A stretch of 64,000 nt of DNA from UTCHB3 sp964371075 (GCA_964371075.1 CAYJKN010000002.1:1-64000), one strand, 5' to 3'. Positions 51,984-62,395 are shown, numbered from the stretch's first letter. Notes: a model not told the origin generated them from the sequence alone. A program made the numbers and translations.

Positions 51984-54900
51984 ATGACCGGTATTGAATT
52001 AATTTCCACATTTGGAAATTTTAAAGAAGTAAAATTTATCTACAACACCCTCTCCTCCAATATGGGGAAGGTCCACTCCCTCGCCTCCCTTCCGGGAAGT
52101 TCAAAATCTCTCCTTTCACTCCAGATGAAAATGAAGTTTGAAAAGATTGTGATTCTGGAACCCGATATCAGAAAAGTGATGGAAAGGGCGACTGAACTTC
52201 AGTTAATGGGCGTGAATGTCCCTGTAATCAGTATTTCAGAATATAATGCCAAAAAAATTCAAGAGGTGTTAAACAACCTTTCTTCACTTCATGGGTATTT
52301 TCTGATTGCCACCTATGACCTTTTATTGGTCAAACTTCCGGCAAAAGAAGATTTTGCTGACAGTCTCTACAAATTAACCTCCGGTGCTTCGGTTACTTAT
52401 GACAGATTTATTGCGCTTCTGCAGGGATACAACTACAAAAAAGACAAATACGTAGAAGAGAGTGGAATTTATGCACAACGAGGCGCAATTGTGGATTTTT
52501 GGTCTCACAGTGAGTCTCTCCCCGTAAGAGTTGAGTTTGATGGTGATTTCATCGAGTCATTGCGCTTTTTTGACCCCGAAAACCAAAGATCTGTTCAACT
52601 TCTCGAATCTGCTACAATTGCCCCCGAACTTACCGAACTCAGTACCAACGATCGAAACATCTTTGAAAACGATATATTTGATTATGTTCAGGACTCACTG
52701 ATATTTGGAGAGGATTTTTATCTTCGCGAAGCTTCTTACAAAGAGGTAAAAATAGTTGACGAGGATGCCCCTGTTGTCGAAGTTGAGCAGACATCCCCAT
52801 ATGATGATGATTCTTTCCTTGACAATTTCCCTGATGCCGAAGATGCAGTTGCTGTTCCTCTAATGGAAGGAGGACATAAAATTCCTTTTCATGACCTGAT
52901 CAACAAAGGTAGAAACACCTGGCTGATAGAGACAGGGATATCAACAAAAGATTCCATTGAATTTGAGATAGCATCTGCCCCGGCAGTTAACGCCAATTAT
53001 GATCTTCTCTTTCGATCTCTGCTTCAGTTTTCCGAAAATAATTATAGAATAATCATTGCAGTAGAAAATGAAATTCAACACGATCGATTAAGAGAATTGA
53101 TCTATAACCAGCAGGACGAGTTTGGACTTATGATTGAGGAAGGGACGATCATATTCACAATTTTGCCTCTTAAAGAAGGGTTTTTCTTAAAAAAAGAGAA
53201 GGTCCTTTTCCTCTCTGATTACCAGATATTTGGCAAACCGTTCAGAACAAAAGTCATAAATTACAAAAAAGCCAAAAAGTCGAGACGGAACGAACTTGGC
53301 TCGATTAAACCCGGAGATTTTGTTGTACATGAGGAGTATGGAATCGGTCGGTATGCCGGACTCCATAATGTTAAAATTGGTGAAATTGAACAGGAGTCAA
53401 TGAAACTGATTTATGGTGAAGGTGGAGCTGTTTTTGTGAACCTGAATTACCTCCATCTTGTTAAAAAATATTCGTCCAAAGAAGGGGTTGAGCCCAGAAC
53501 AAATGTTCTCGGTACAACAGCCTGGGAAAATGCAAAAACCAGAGCCAAAAGAAAAATTCGTGAGATTGCGCGCGATCTGATTGAACTGTATGCACAAAGA
53601 AAATCAAGTCAGGGTTTCTCATTTGCCGGAGACACCAAATGGCAAAAAGAACTTGAAGCATCTTTTATTTATGAGGATACACCTGATCAAATAAAAGTTA
53701 CGGATGAGATCAAACAGGATATGGAAGACAGAAGCCCGATGGATCGCCTCGTGTGTGGTGATGTGGGTTTTGGGAAAACAGAAATCGCCGTCAGGGCGGC
53801 ATTTAAAGCGGTTCAGGACAACAAACAGGTTAGTGTACTTGTGCCAACGACAATCCTGGCTGAACAGCATTATAATACATTTAGGGACCGGCTTTCACAG
53901 TTTCCTGTGAAAGTGGAAGTAATGTCAAGGTTCCAAAACAAGGCAAACCAAAAAATAATTGTCGAAAAACTTAAAGCCGGGGAAGTGGATATTGTCATCG
54001 GTACCCACAGACTAATCTCTAAAGATATTGGATTTAAAGACCTTGGCCTTCTCATAATAGATGAAGAACACCGTTTTGGTGTGAAGGCAAAAGAGAAACT
54101 CCGTTCGATAAGAGTTAATGTTGATACGCTGACTCTTACTGCAACGCCGATTCCAAGAACACTCAATTTCTCTTTGCATGGTGCCCGCGATTTGTCGATA
54201 ATGGCTACACCTCCCGCAAACAGACAGCCTATTTATTCAAAAGTTGAAATGTTTGATATTCTGAAAATCAGGGAGTGGCTTGTTGCCGAGTTTGCAAGAA
54301 ACGGACAGGTTTACATTGTACACGACAGAATCATGTCGATCGATAAACTTGGTGATTATATCAAACGGTTTATTCCTGAAGCTGTAATTGGAATAGCCCA
54401 CGGCAGAATGACTCCCGAACAATTGGAAGATGTAATTCATGGCTTCCTGAAGAGGAAGTTTAATGTCCTGCTCTCCACTAAAATTATTGAATCAGGTATT
54501 GATATACCAAACGTAAATACAATTATTGTGAACAGAGCAGACAGGTTTGGTCTTGCAGAACTTCATCAGTTGCGTGGCAGGGTGGGAAGATCTGACCGAC
54601 AAGCGTATGCCTATTTTCTTGTCCCGGCTCTCGCCTCTCTTAAAAAGCAGACATTAAAACGGTTAAAAGCAATTGAAGAATTTAACGAACTTGGTGCAGG
54701 GTTTAATCTCGCGATGCGTGATCTCGAAATAAGGGGTGCGGGGAATCTACTTGGAACCGAGCAGAGTGGGTTTATAACCGATGTTGGTTTTGATCTTTAT
54801 ATGAAGCTTGTAAACGAAGCTGTTGAGGAATTAAAACATAAAGAATTTAAAGAAGTCTTTAAACATTTGGGAAAAACCACCCAAAGAACCGATCCTAAGA

Positions 54901-55388
54901 TTGATACATTTTTTGAAATCGGAATACCCGAAAACTTTATGCCCGATCAGACCGATCGTTTAAATTTCTACACTTCTCTCATCTCAGCGGGAAGTTTAAA
55001 AGAAATTGACGATATTAAAGAGGAACTTTCCGATAGATTTGGCCTTTTGCCAATCACAGCTAAAAGACTGATTGCAACAGCGCAGATGAGGTATTATGCT
55101 TCTTTTGCCATGTTTGAACGGGTCATCATTCAAAGAAACCGGATGATACTTGTGCTGCCACCAAGCGACAGAGAAGAATTTTATGAATATAACTTTAAGG
55201 TACTTCTCCATCTGGTTATGACAAAATATCGAAATGATATAAAATTTGATCAGCAAAGAGATTCGATGAAGTTGACGATCGAAAATAAACATGAATCACC
55301 TGAAAAGATGATCATTTGGTTATGTGATCTTTTTAATGAGATAATGTCTCTTTATGGAGTAAAGAAAGAAATTCTGATAGAAGATTAA
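51984..55388 (+). CDS. mfd: Transcription-repair coupling factor Mfd
   Basis: An 1134-residue SF2 translocase. The N-terminal UvrB-like region is followed by the RNA-polymerase interaction domain (KPGDFVVHEEYGIGRYAGL), and the helicase has Walker A GDVGFGKTEIAVRAA (about 591), LIIDEEHRFG (about 690), LTATPIPRTL and LRGRVGRSDRQAYAY. The C-terminal TRCF domain carries ELSDRFGLLP. It releases stalled RNA polymerase and recruits UvrA. The acidic insert near residues 255-290 (EDAPVVEVEQT and following) is less conserved. Its stop lies four bases from the convergent DUF6132 gene stop. Confidence 0.97.
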   Translation: MTGIELISTFGNFKEVKFIYNTLSSNMGKVHSLASLPGSSKSLLSLQMKMKFEKIVILEPDIRKVMERATELQLMGVNVPVISISEYNAKKIQEVLNNLSSLHGYFLIATYDLLLVKLPAKEDFADSLYKLTSGASVTYDRFIALLQGYNYKKDKYVEESGIYAQRGAIVDFWSHSESLPVRVEFDGDFIESLRFFDPENQRSVQLLESATIAPELTELSTNDRNIFENDIFDYVQDSLIFGEDFYLREASYKEVKIVDEDAPVVEVEQTSPYDDDSFLDNFPDAEDAVAVPLMEGGHKIPFHDLINKGRNTWLIETGISTKDSIEFEIASAPAVNANYDLLFRSLLQFSENNYRIIIAVENEIQHDRLRELIYNQQDEFGLMIEEGTIIFTILPLKEGFFLKKEKVLFLSDYQIFGKPFRTKVINYKKAKKSRRNELGSIKPGDFVVHEEYGIGRYAGLHNVKIGEIEQESMKLIYGEGGAVFVNLNYLHLVKKYSSKEGVEPRTNVLGTTAWENAKTRAKRKIREIARDLIELYAQRKSSQGFSFAGDTKWQKELEASFIYEDTPDQIKVTDEIKQDMEDRSPMDRLVCGDVGFGKTEIAVRAAFKAVQDNKQVSVLVPTTILAEQHYNTFRDRLSQFPVKVEVMSRFQNKANQKIIVEKLKAGEVDIVIGTHRLISKDIGFKDLGLLIIDEEHRFGVKAKEKLRSIRVNVDTLTLTATPIPRTLNFSLHGARDLSIMATPPANRQPIYSKVEMFDILKIREWLVAEFARNGQVYIVHDRIMSIDKLGDYIKRFIPEAVIGIAHGRMTPEQLEDVIHGFLKRKFNVLLSTKIIESGIDIPNVNTIIVNRADRFGLAELHQLRGRVGRSDRQAYAYFLVPALASLKKQTLKRLKAIEEFNELGAGFNLAMRDLEIRGAGNLLGTEQSGFITDVGFDLYMKLVNEAVEELKHKEFKEVFKHLGKTTQRTDPKIDTFFEIGIPENFMPDQTDRLNFYTSLISAGSLKEIDDIKEELSDRFGLLPITAKRLIATAQMRYYASFAMFERVIIQRNRMILVLPPSDREEFYEYNFKVLLHLVMTKYRNDIKFDQQRDSMKLTIENKHESPEKMIIWLCDLFNEIMSLYGVKKEILIED

Positions 55389-55392
55389 CCGA

Positions 55393-55593
55393 TCAGTTTT
55401 CCACTTTTGGAGGTGTCTTTTTAAAAGAAAAAGTGGTGACGAATCCCGTAAATGCTCCATACAGGGTTGTCAACCAGGGGTTTGATTGAATGGGGCACCC
55501 GTTAGTGCAACCGATGAAATAATAATATGCATACCCGGCAACTCCGCCAAGCAAAACGCCAATTGATGTAACAGTTAAATTCTTTTTTGTCAT
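55393..55593 (-). CDS. DUF6132-type small membrane protein
   Basis: A 66-residue protein with one or two transmembrane helices and the motif YYYFIGCTNGCPIQSNPWLT, then TLYGAFTGF. The Cys pair in GC-x-x-GCPI-x-SNP is the hallmark of a small Bacteroidota/Chlorobi membrane family (DUF6132). The function is unknown; the cysteines may bind metal or form a disulfide. ATG start, convergent with mfd. Confidence 0.8.
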   Translation of the reverse strand: MTKKNLTVTSIGVLLGGVAGYAYYYFIGCTNGCPIQSNPWLTTLYGAFTGFVTTFSFKKTPPKVEN

Positions 55594-56007
55594 ATACTCG
55601 TTTTATTTGTTTTCTGTTAGATGATCAAAATTAAAAAAGGTTGCAGCAAAAATAGTTCAATCGAAAAATTAACCTCTTACCATCGAATGTTATATTATTC
55701 TAAAATATTTTATAAACCTATTGACTTTTAAATTAAATATCATTACCTTACAAAAGGTCATTTGACAACTTATTTAATGGAGAAGTTGGAACTAAAACCA
55801 TACTAAAAAAAGAAGAGTTAAAATTCTCTTCAAATAATCAAGAATTTAACCTTTTCAGGGTGTTACAGGGGTAATCTCCAATTTTTCATATCTCTCTTCC
55901 CCAAAAAAAGCGCAACAAAGTGGATAGTTTAAGCTATTCCCTTGCTAATCAGTTTATAAACTGAACAAAACATACAAAGGCGAATAATTTTTATATTGGA
56001 GAAGATT
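55594..56007. other. Intergenic region upstream of the T9SS cargo pair
   Basis: About 410 bases, AT-rich, between the divergent DUF6132 gene and a T9SS cargo gene. It contains a perfect 16-base palindrome (55949-55964). I saw no small gene with a good ribosome site and no structured RNA candidate. Confidence 0.5.
55949..55964. promoter_or_regulatory. 16-base perfect palindrome, possible operator
   Basis: TCAGTTTATAAACTGA is exactly self-complementary and lies about 45 bases before the start of the 1346-residue T9SS gene. Either an operator or chance in AT-rich DNA. Confidence 0.35.
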
Positions 56008-59000
56008 ATGAAAAAGACATTCTTGTTTTTATTCTTAACTGTTATTATTACCCCCCCCCATATTTATTCACAATTAGGAAAAACAGTGTTCCCTAAAATA
56101 GGGTTTGCAGATCCTTACACTGTTTCCAAAGTACCATTTCGATACGGCGGCGGAAACTACCCGTTGACCGGGAACCAACTTAACAATTTTACAAACAGTA
56201 ACAAATATTACTTCCCTCTACTAACATCACTGGGACTTACCCACTTAGTTACAGGTGTGGATCAAAATGTTACATTGAACGAAAATTACAATTCGGATAC
56301 AACCAGATTAAAGCTATTTGATCTGGGTATCGAATGGCGACAACCTTATTCTAAATCTTTTACATTTAGTTACGCAGAAGGAGTATCCGGACTTTCATAC
56401 CCCTATGAGGTTGGAGGTGATACAAAAGCCCCCCTTTCACCAAGTGAAGGAAAATATGGCTTTGGAAAACCAACCCAAACCGCTTATTGGTTTGGGAATC
56501 CTATTCACCCTTTTATCCCTTCAACTGGAGATACAATTTCGCTTTTTAATAAGCACCTAAAATATTGTTCAACAAATCAACACCAACCGGGATTTATGCT
56601 TTACGCCAGATTAAATAATCTGCACCAAACTGTAGCCTACATTAATCAAAAACCGGTAAAATATAAAGTTGCAATTAATGCGGCAATCACCCCGTCCCAG
56701 GATCCGGATGCAATAGTAGCGATTATTCATGTTTTACGAACCGATCAACTCATAAATCCAAACATAATGTTTCAAAACTATAAACATTTCCAGGAACCAC
56801 CAATAAGTTATGATTTGTATGACAATGTAAATTCAATGCTTTGTACTTTAAAAGTTAGCGATTTTGATCAGAATGGAGACTATACAGATGTTCAACTTGA
56901 CTCCTACTTCTATAAAACAGAACCATACAATTATGAAATGTTTTTTGCAGTATATTGGGAAGGGAATGTAGATCTTTATATTGACAAAATTATGATTTAC
57001 AATCAATTTTTTGAGAATGTTTTTATAACTCAGGATGCAGAATTTATTAACGGAATTTCACAAGCAGTTACCTCAGAATATTCTGTTTACAATAATAATT
57101 CTGATAAAATAGAGGCAGAATACATTGATGAACCCCCCTTTCTGCGAGCTTTGGCATTTAATCACTTAAATAAATTAGCCTTTTCTCATGATTTAGATGG
57201 ATCATTTCACTACAATGGTGCGATGGGAGCATGGTCAGGATATCACACCGATTACATGCAGGAATTTAAAACAAAAGATCACGAAAATGAGTCTCAGTTT
57301 AGTCCTTATATGATTTTCGACATGTATCCATTTACCTGGCCCGGCAGTAGTATTTATGCAGCCAACTTTCTGAATGAGAATGTCCAGCAAAATTTGGATT
57401 ACGTGGTTAATAAACCAAATTTAACTGCACCCAATGAGTCGGGAATTTATGTTGATGCCGGACTCCTACCTGCGATTTATTCAGCACAAATGAGGAAAGA
57501 TGATCCCTATAACTTAAACAGGAACAATGATAGAGCTCTCTTCCACACCATGCAGGTTCAGGCGGAACATAGAACAACCGGTGCCGGTACTCTATTAGAT
57601 GAACCCGGAAAAGGGAAACGGGCACCTACCAGGGATGAGATATTTGCACAAGGTTGGCTTGCACTTAATTATGGAGTAAAAGGATTGATGTTTTACATTA
57701 TTCCTACAAACACCTGGGATAAGGGATCAAGTAACTGGAATTATTATGGTCTGCTTGACCAACAGGGTAATGAATATACCATAAGCCGCGATTTGAGTAA
57801 AATCTCGGGATTGGTTCAAGATCCCGTAGAGCAGATGGTTCCCAATTCAAGATATTATGCAGTACAGGAATTTATTGATTCACTTGAAAAGATCGAAAAC
57901 ACTTTACTTAATCTGAGTTGGTTAGCCGGAGGTTCGTATCATCGAAAAACTGAAAGTATTCACACCTTTCCAAAGGAATTCATTTATGAGATTGAGTCCA
58001 ATTGGATTCCCGAATTTCAAAATTCTGATACTTACGAAGGGTCTGATTCACCAAACAGCACATTTGTTGAAGTTGGGATTTTCGATGAGACAGTTACCAG
58101 TTATCGTAAGTATTTTACGGTGGTTAACAGAAGATGTAATACCGAAGAACTTGATAACAGATCGGTCAGGATTGAAATCACAAGACCGGTTCTTGGGTAT
58201 GATGACTTCCTGTTAACAGATATCTCAACTGGTCAAACGAGTAGTCTTCATTTCACTGGTAATACTTACTCTTTCAGAGTTGCATTGAGAAGTGCCTCCG
58301 GAAAACTCTTCAAAATTGAACCGCTGATAACCAATATTACACAAAATGATACTTTGAGTTTCAGTTTAACTCTTTACAGTGATCTCACAGTATCGAATAA
58401 TGCAACTCTTACAATAGAAGAGGGCGTAACCGTCACATTTCAGAACCACTCTCGCTTATTACTCTCGAATGGAAACTTGACAGTTAATGGTACAGCTCAA
58501 GAACCTGTAGTGTTTGACTTTGTTACTCCCTATTGGCAATCCACAACAAACGGGATTGTTAATAACTATGGAAATGTTGTACTAAACCATGCAAAGATCA
58601 AAAATGCAGCCGTTAGCTACTATTCCTATATCACTGACAATGATGACATCCAAAATAGTGAGATATTCAACAATCAGTGGGGAATTGTGATGCATTGGAC
58701 CCACAGTTATGGAACAGAAAAAGCAAAGATCGTTAACTGTAACATCCATGACAATTCAACCTGGGACAATCAGGGAAGAGGAATTACACTATCAAATTCA
58801 TCACCTAAAATATATGCAACCACAATCAGAAAAAATGATTACGGCTTGTATTGTACAACAAATTCAAACCCCTATGATACAATTGACGAGGTTAACGGCT
58901 ACAATATAATAGACAGCAACGATGTTGGAATAATAAGCTATTATTCAACTCCGATGCTTGGATATGTGGATGATGAACAAGGAGGTCTTCTAATTTCCGG

Positions 59001-60048
59001 AGGTGGAAATACGATCAAAAGCAACACATCATTCAACGTTAAGTCTTATGACTACAGTAATATCTATGTAGAACGGGATTACTGGGGTATAAAAGACCCG
59101 GCGTTGTTTAACATATATTCAGACAATACCAGTATGATATACACTGACTATTATCTGGATGATCCACCTTCAGGTTCAATTCAATCAGGATTGGCAAGTA
59201 AAACAACAATGAAGATAGATGCCGAATGGATGCCCCCGAGTCAGGGGAACTTCACTTCAGGAGGTCAATCCAATTTGTTAAGAGCTGCAATAAGACAGAT
59301 AAGAAAAGGACACATGACCGCTGCAAGAGCTATATTACTTCCATTACTCAACAACCCTGAAAACATGCGAATGTCTTGTGGAGCATTGGAGCTGTATGGA
59401 AAGACTTACAGCCCTGAAGATATTGAGAGTTTCTTCTCAGTGCTTCTTTCAGTTGGAAACCGACCTGTTAAAAATGATCTTACAGCAAAGGCTTTGTTTT
59501 TGCTTTCAGAATATCAAACCGACAGAAAAGAAACTCATCTGACAAACCTGATATCAGTTTATCAGGGAACTGACCATGCAGCAAGAGCATCTTATCTGAA
59601 AATCATTCACCTGGTTGGAGAAGGAAACCGAATCGAAGAGATTGATGCTCTTAAAAATGATATGAACAGATTATATCCTTTGAGTTCATATACAAAAGAA
59701 GTAAATTACCTGATAACTTCAGGCACCAATATGATGAAACCTTCAACAGCAACAACAACTGAGACTCTACCTTTTGAGTACAAGATAATAGGTAGTTATC
59801 CCAATCCTTTCAATCCGGAGACTACAATAAGGTATTCACTTGGTGGAGAGAGTGATGTTGATGTGGAAATATTCGACATAAACGGTACAAGAGTGTTAAA
59901 CGGCAAAGAAACCGGTAAACAAGCAGGTATTTACAACTACAAATGGAATGCATCAACAAATGCCAGTGGTGTATATTTTGTAAGAATTACTGCAAGAGGT
60001 AAAAACGGTTTATATACATTTACCTCAAAACTGATTTTAGTGAAATAG
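56008..60048 (+). CDS. Very large T9SS cargo protein with beta-helix region
   Basis: ATG 56008 (TTGGAGAAGATT upstream) gives 1346 residues; an in-frame TTG lies four codons earlier. The signal peptide is FLFLFLTVIITPPHIYSQ, and the codons for TPP contain a run of nine C (56051-56059). Residues about 30-780 are an unrecognised domain in which FAQGWLALNYGVKGLMFYI resembles a glycoside-hydrolase-type barrel strand. Residues about 800-1060 form a right-handed beta-helix-like region (LTVSNNATLTIEEGVTVTF, DIQNSEIFNNQWGIVM), then a helical part and a type-A sorting domain (GSYPNPFNPETTIRY). It is surface or secreted. The next gene follows after a short gap with a strong AGGAGG site. Confidence 0.85.
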   Translation: MKKTFLFLFLTVIITPPHIYSQLGKTVFPKIGFADPYTVSKVPFRYGGGNYPLTGNQLNNFTNSNKYYFPLLTSLGLTHLVTGVDQNVTLNENYNSDTTRLKLFDLGIEWRQPYSKSFTFSYAEGVSGLSYPYEVGGDTKAPLSPSEGKYGFGKPTQTAYWFGNPIHPFIPSTGDTISLFNKHLKYCSTNQHQPGFMLYARLNNLHQTVAYINQKPVKYKVAINAAITPSQDPDAIVAIIHVLRTDQLINPNIMFQNYKHFQEPPISYDLYDNVNSMLCTLKVSDFDQNGDYTDVQLDSYFYKTEPYNYEMFFAVYWEGNVDLYIDKIMIYNQFFENVFITQDAEFINGISQAVTSEYSVYNNNSDKIEAEYIDEPPFLRALAFNHLNKLAFSHDLDGSFHYNGAMGAWSGYHTDYMQEFKTKDHENESQFSPYMIFDMYPFTWPGSSIYAANFLNENVQQNLDYVVNKPNLTAPNESGIYVDAGLLPAIYSAQMRKDDPYNLNRNNDRALFHTMQVQAEHRTTGAGTLLDEPGKGKRAPTRDEIFAQGWLALNYGVKGLMFYIIPTNTWDKGSSNWNYYGLLDQQGNEYTISRDLSKISGLVQDPVEQMVPNSRYYAVQEFIDSLEKIENTLLNLSWLAGGSYHRKTESIHTFPKEFIYEIESNWIPEFQNSDTYEGSDSPNSTFVEVGIFDETVTSYRKYFTVVNRRCNTEELDNRSVRIEITRPVLGYDDFLLTDISTGQTSSLHFTGNTYSFRVALRSASGKLFKIEPLITNITQNDTLSFSLTLYSDLTVSNNATLTIEEGVTVTFQNHSRLLLSNGNLTVNGTAQEPVVFDFVTPYWQSTTNGIVNNYGNVVLNHAKIKNAAVSYYSYITDNDDIQNSEIFNNQWGIVMHWTHSYGTEKAKIVNCNIHDNSTWDNQGRGITLSNSSPKIYATTIRKNDYGLYCTTNSNPYDTIDEVNGYNIIDSNDVGIISYYSTPMLGYVDDEQGGLLISGGGNTIKSNTSFNVKSYDYSNIYVERDYWGIKDPALFNIYSDNTSMIYTDYYLDDPPSGSIQSGLASKTTMKIDAEWMPPSQGNFTSGGQSNLLRAAIRQIRKGHMTAARAILLPLLNNPENMRMSCGALELYGKTYSPEDIESFFSVLLSVGNRPVKNDLTAKALFLLSEYQTDRKETHLTNLISVYQGTDHAARASYLKIIHLVGEGNRIEEIDALKNDMNRLYPLSSYTKEVNYLITSGTNMMKPSTATTTETLPFEYKIIGSYPNPFNPETTIRYSLGGESDVDVEIFDINGTRVLNGKETGKQAGIYNYKWNASTNASGVYFVRITARGKNGLYTFTSKLILVK
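56051..56059 (+). repeat. Poly-C(9) tract in signal peptide
   Basis: Nine consecutive C lie within the signal-peptide codons of the large T9SS gene. Replication slippage here would shift the frame before the mature protein, so it is a candidate contingency locus. Confidence 0.6.
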
Positions 60049-60059
60049 GAGGTATGATA

Positions 60060-61715
60060 ATGAAAAAAATCCTGTATCTTCTCCTTTTCCTTCTGATGGG
60101 AGAGTCCTTTGCACAAACAGATTTCTTTGACAACCTTCTATTCAGGTTCAAATGTAATACAATTGACTCCATTGGTTATAATCAGGGAGGTGGTGTAGAT
60201 ATCAATACTAAAATCGCCACACTTGGTGACTGGAATGGTGATGGCATGGATGAATTCCTGTTGATTTCATGTAGCGAGGTTTATACCCCTAATGGTTCAA
60301 AATTAGAGGGAGTCAGATATATGATATTTGAGGGGGGGAATCCCCCCCTTTCGATGCCAAAGTACCACTGGTTTGTTGATATAAATGCATCTCAATATTC
60401 AGAATTTGACCCTCAAATTTATGATTTTAATCAGGATGGATACCTTGATATATTTAAGGCGCGAAGAAAATTCTATGTGCATGATACAATTGATATCTAC
60501 TTGGGAGGTCCGAATTTTGATACTATTCCTGATATTTCCCAGCCGGTTCCAATTCACCATGATTTTTCATGGTTGGGATTACCCCCAGAGGGAACTGAGA
60601 CCAATATTGGAGATTTCAACGGTGATAGTATTAATGAGGTAATTTTTTCAAATAGCCGTGCCCCTTTTCCTGGAAGCAGTCGATTTGGCTACCTTCTTTT
60701 TCTTCCTATTGCCATCCCATTTACCACTAATAATTACATTCTGCATCTGCCGGATACGCTTGCAGGCGATAGATTTGAATATAGTTGGTTAACCAGTGGT
60801 GATATTAATGGAGATGGTTGTATTGATGTTTTGGTTAATGCTTATAAGAATGGTGAACATGGAACCAAGTTAATATTTGGAAATCAAAATTACTCTATTG
60901 ATAATTACATTTTCTTTTCAGAAGACACAATGTATGCAACGAATATGCGAATAATACCCGACATAAATGGTGATGGAATGGCTGAGTTGATGTGGACAAA
61001 AGAACTTCCCGGTTCGTATGTACAAATCAGTTTTGGGAAAAGAGGATCTGGTCATCTACTTACAAGAGATGTTTCTTTCCCGTTGACAGGTACTGCACAA
61101 AAAACCCCAAAACTGCTGGGAGATGTTAACAATGACGGGTACAATGATCTTGGGTTTGCAGCAGGTGATATAACCGGTTCACTTGTTTTGCTTGGGGGAC
61201 CCACACCTGCTATTGGAAGACGATATTCCGATTCTTATCATCGACACATGGGGCAAGTTGGCGATATTAATGGTGATGGGGTTGATGATTTTGCTGCGGG
61301 GGAGTACCATGGCAGTGATGGTGGGGGTTGTCAAAGATTAGAATGGGGGCAGCCTATTTATTACATGATCTGGTCAGGCGACACCACAGCAATAAACCCC
61401 AGTGGTATTGAAGACGATCTACTCCCTGAAGGATATAACATTGAGATAAATCCCTATCCGAATCCTTTTAACCCTGAAGTAAAGGTTGAATATCTTCTTC
61501 CGGAATCGGGAGAAGTAAATCTTTCCGTCTTTTCTTCACTTGGAGAAGAGATAGTTATTAAAAATCTATCTTATAGGAATAAAGGTAAAAATGAGACCAC
61601 GCTTGATTTTTCAGGATTAAATGTTCCAAGCGGGATTTATTTACTCAGGTTAACTCTTCAAACCCAAGACAAAGGAACACTTGTAAAAACGACAAAACTT
61701 GCGTTTATGAAATAA
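60060..61715 (+). CDS. FG-GAP/VCBS-repeat protein with T9SS sorting domain
   Basis: ATG 60060 was chosen because AGGAGG sits 7-8 bases upstream; an ATG at 60054 is too close to that site. The product is 551 residues: signal peptide (ILYLLLFLLMGESFAQ), then about seven FG-GAP-type repeats with calcium-loop motifs (GDWNGDGMDEF, DFNQDGYLDIF, GDINGDGCIDVLV, GDVNNDGYNDLGF, GDINGDGVDDF), probably a beta-propeller. The type-A domain (INPYPNPFNPEVKVEY) ends the protein. G7 and C7 runs flank AAT at about 60332-60350. It forms an operon with the preceding gene and ends at a strong terminator. Confidence 0.9.
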   Translation: MKKILYLLLFLLMGESFAQTDFFDNLLFRFKCNTIDSIGYNQGGGVDINTKIATLGDWNGDGMDEFLLISCSEVYTPNGSKLEGVRYMIFEGGNPPLSMPKYHWFVDINASQYSEFDPQIYDFNQDGYLDIFKARRKFYVHDTIDIYLGGPNFDTIPDISQPVPIHHDFSWLGLPPEGTETNIGDFNGDSINEVIFSNSRAPFPGSSRFGYLLFLPIAIPFTTNNYILHLPDTLAGDRFEYSWLTSGDINGDGCIDVLVNAYKNGEHGTKLIFGNQNYSIDNYIFFSEDTMYATNMRIIPDINGDGMAELMWTKELPGSYVQISFGKRGSGHLLTRDVSFPLTGTAQKTPKLLGDVNNDGYNDLGFAAGDITGSLVLLGGPTPAIGRRYSDSYHRHMGQVGDINGDGVDDFAAGEYHGSDGGGCQRLEWGQPIYYMIWSGDTTAINPSGIEDDLLPEGYNIEINPYPNPFNPEVKVEYLLPESGEVNLSVFSSLGEEIVIKNLSYRNKGKNETTLDFSGLNVPSGIYLLRLTLQTQDKGTLVKTTKLAFMK

Positions 61716-61725
61716 CTCTGTTTTC

Positions 61726-61761
61726 AAAAGCTGTCATCAGAAATGGTGGCAGCTTTTTTTT
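61726..61761 (+). terminator. Terminator of the T9SS cargo operon
   Basis: AAAAGCTGTCATC pairs with GGTGGCAGCTTTT (two G-U pairs) followed by a T8 run. It lies just past the stop at 61715. Confidence 0.85.
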
Positions 61762-61938
61762 GATTAGTAGTAGAGTGGCGGAGAATCAAATTATTTTTTT
61801 GACTCTCAACAATTAAATAAACTCCCATTTCTGACAAAGTTTTTTACAGCAATAAATTCCCTTTTTTAACCATACTACCCAAAGTTGCAAAAAAGTTTTT
61901 ATTTTTACGCGTTAAATAACCATAAAAAGGAAAACAAT

Positions 61939-62343
61939 ATGAGTAAAATGTTATCAGAATTTAAGTCATTTGCCATTAGAGGAAATGTAATTGACCTGGC
62001 TGTGGCCGTTATAATTGGAACTGCATTTGGTAAGATTGTCGCCTCTTTTATCAATGATGTTGTTATGCCACCAATTGGTCTTATTCTCGGAGGAGTGGAT
62101 TTTAAGAATCTTAAAGTTTTACTGAAAGCAGGAACCACCGAAGGTGAAAAAGTAATTGAGCCTGTTTATTTGAGCTACGGAGCTTTCATAAACACAGTTG
62201 TCGAGTTTGTGATAGTCGCTTTTGTGATTTTCCTGGCAGTTAAAGCAATTAACGCCATGAAGAAAAAAGAAGAAGCCGCGCCAAAACCACCCGCCGCAGA
62301 TATTCAGCTTTTGACTGAGATAAGAGACCTTCTTAAAAAATAG
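61939..62343 (+). CDS. mscL: Large-conductance mechanosensitive channel MscL
   Basis: A 134-residue channel subunit. The first ATG of the open frame lies 18 codons upstream and has no ribosome site; the ATG at 61939 follows AAAAAGGAAAACAAT and begins MSKMLSEFKSFAIRGNVIDL, matching the family. TM1 (VIDLAVAVIIGTAFGKIVASF) lines the pore, TM2 is near residues 80-100, and a C-terminal helix (IQLLTEIRDLLKK) closes the bundle. It opens under membrane tension to relieve osmotic downshock. It has its own terminator. Confidence 0.97.
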   Translation: MSKMLSEFKSFAIRGNVIDLAVAVIIGTAFGKIVASFINDVVMPPIGLILGGVDFKNLKVLLKAGTTEGEKVIEPVYLSYGAFINTVVEFVIVAFVIFLAVKAINAMKKKEEAAPKPPAADIQLLTEIRDLLKK

Positions 62344-62354
62344 AAGTTTAATCA

Positions 62355-62395
62355 AAAAAAAGAGGCTGTCATTTTTGTGTCAGCCTCTTTTAAGT
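62355..62395. terminator. Bidirectional terminator between mscL and hslU
   Basis: AAAGAGGCTG and CAGCCTCTTT form a perfect stem around TCATTTTTGTGT, with A and T runs on either side that serve both convergent genes. Confidence 0.85.
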
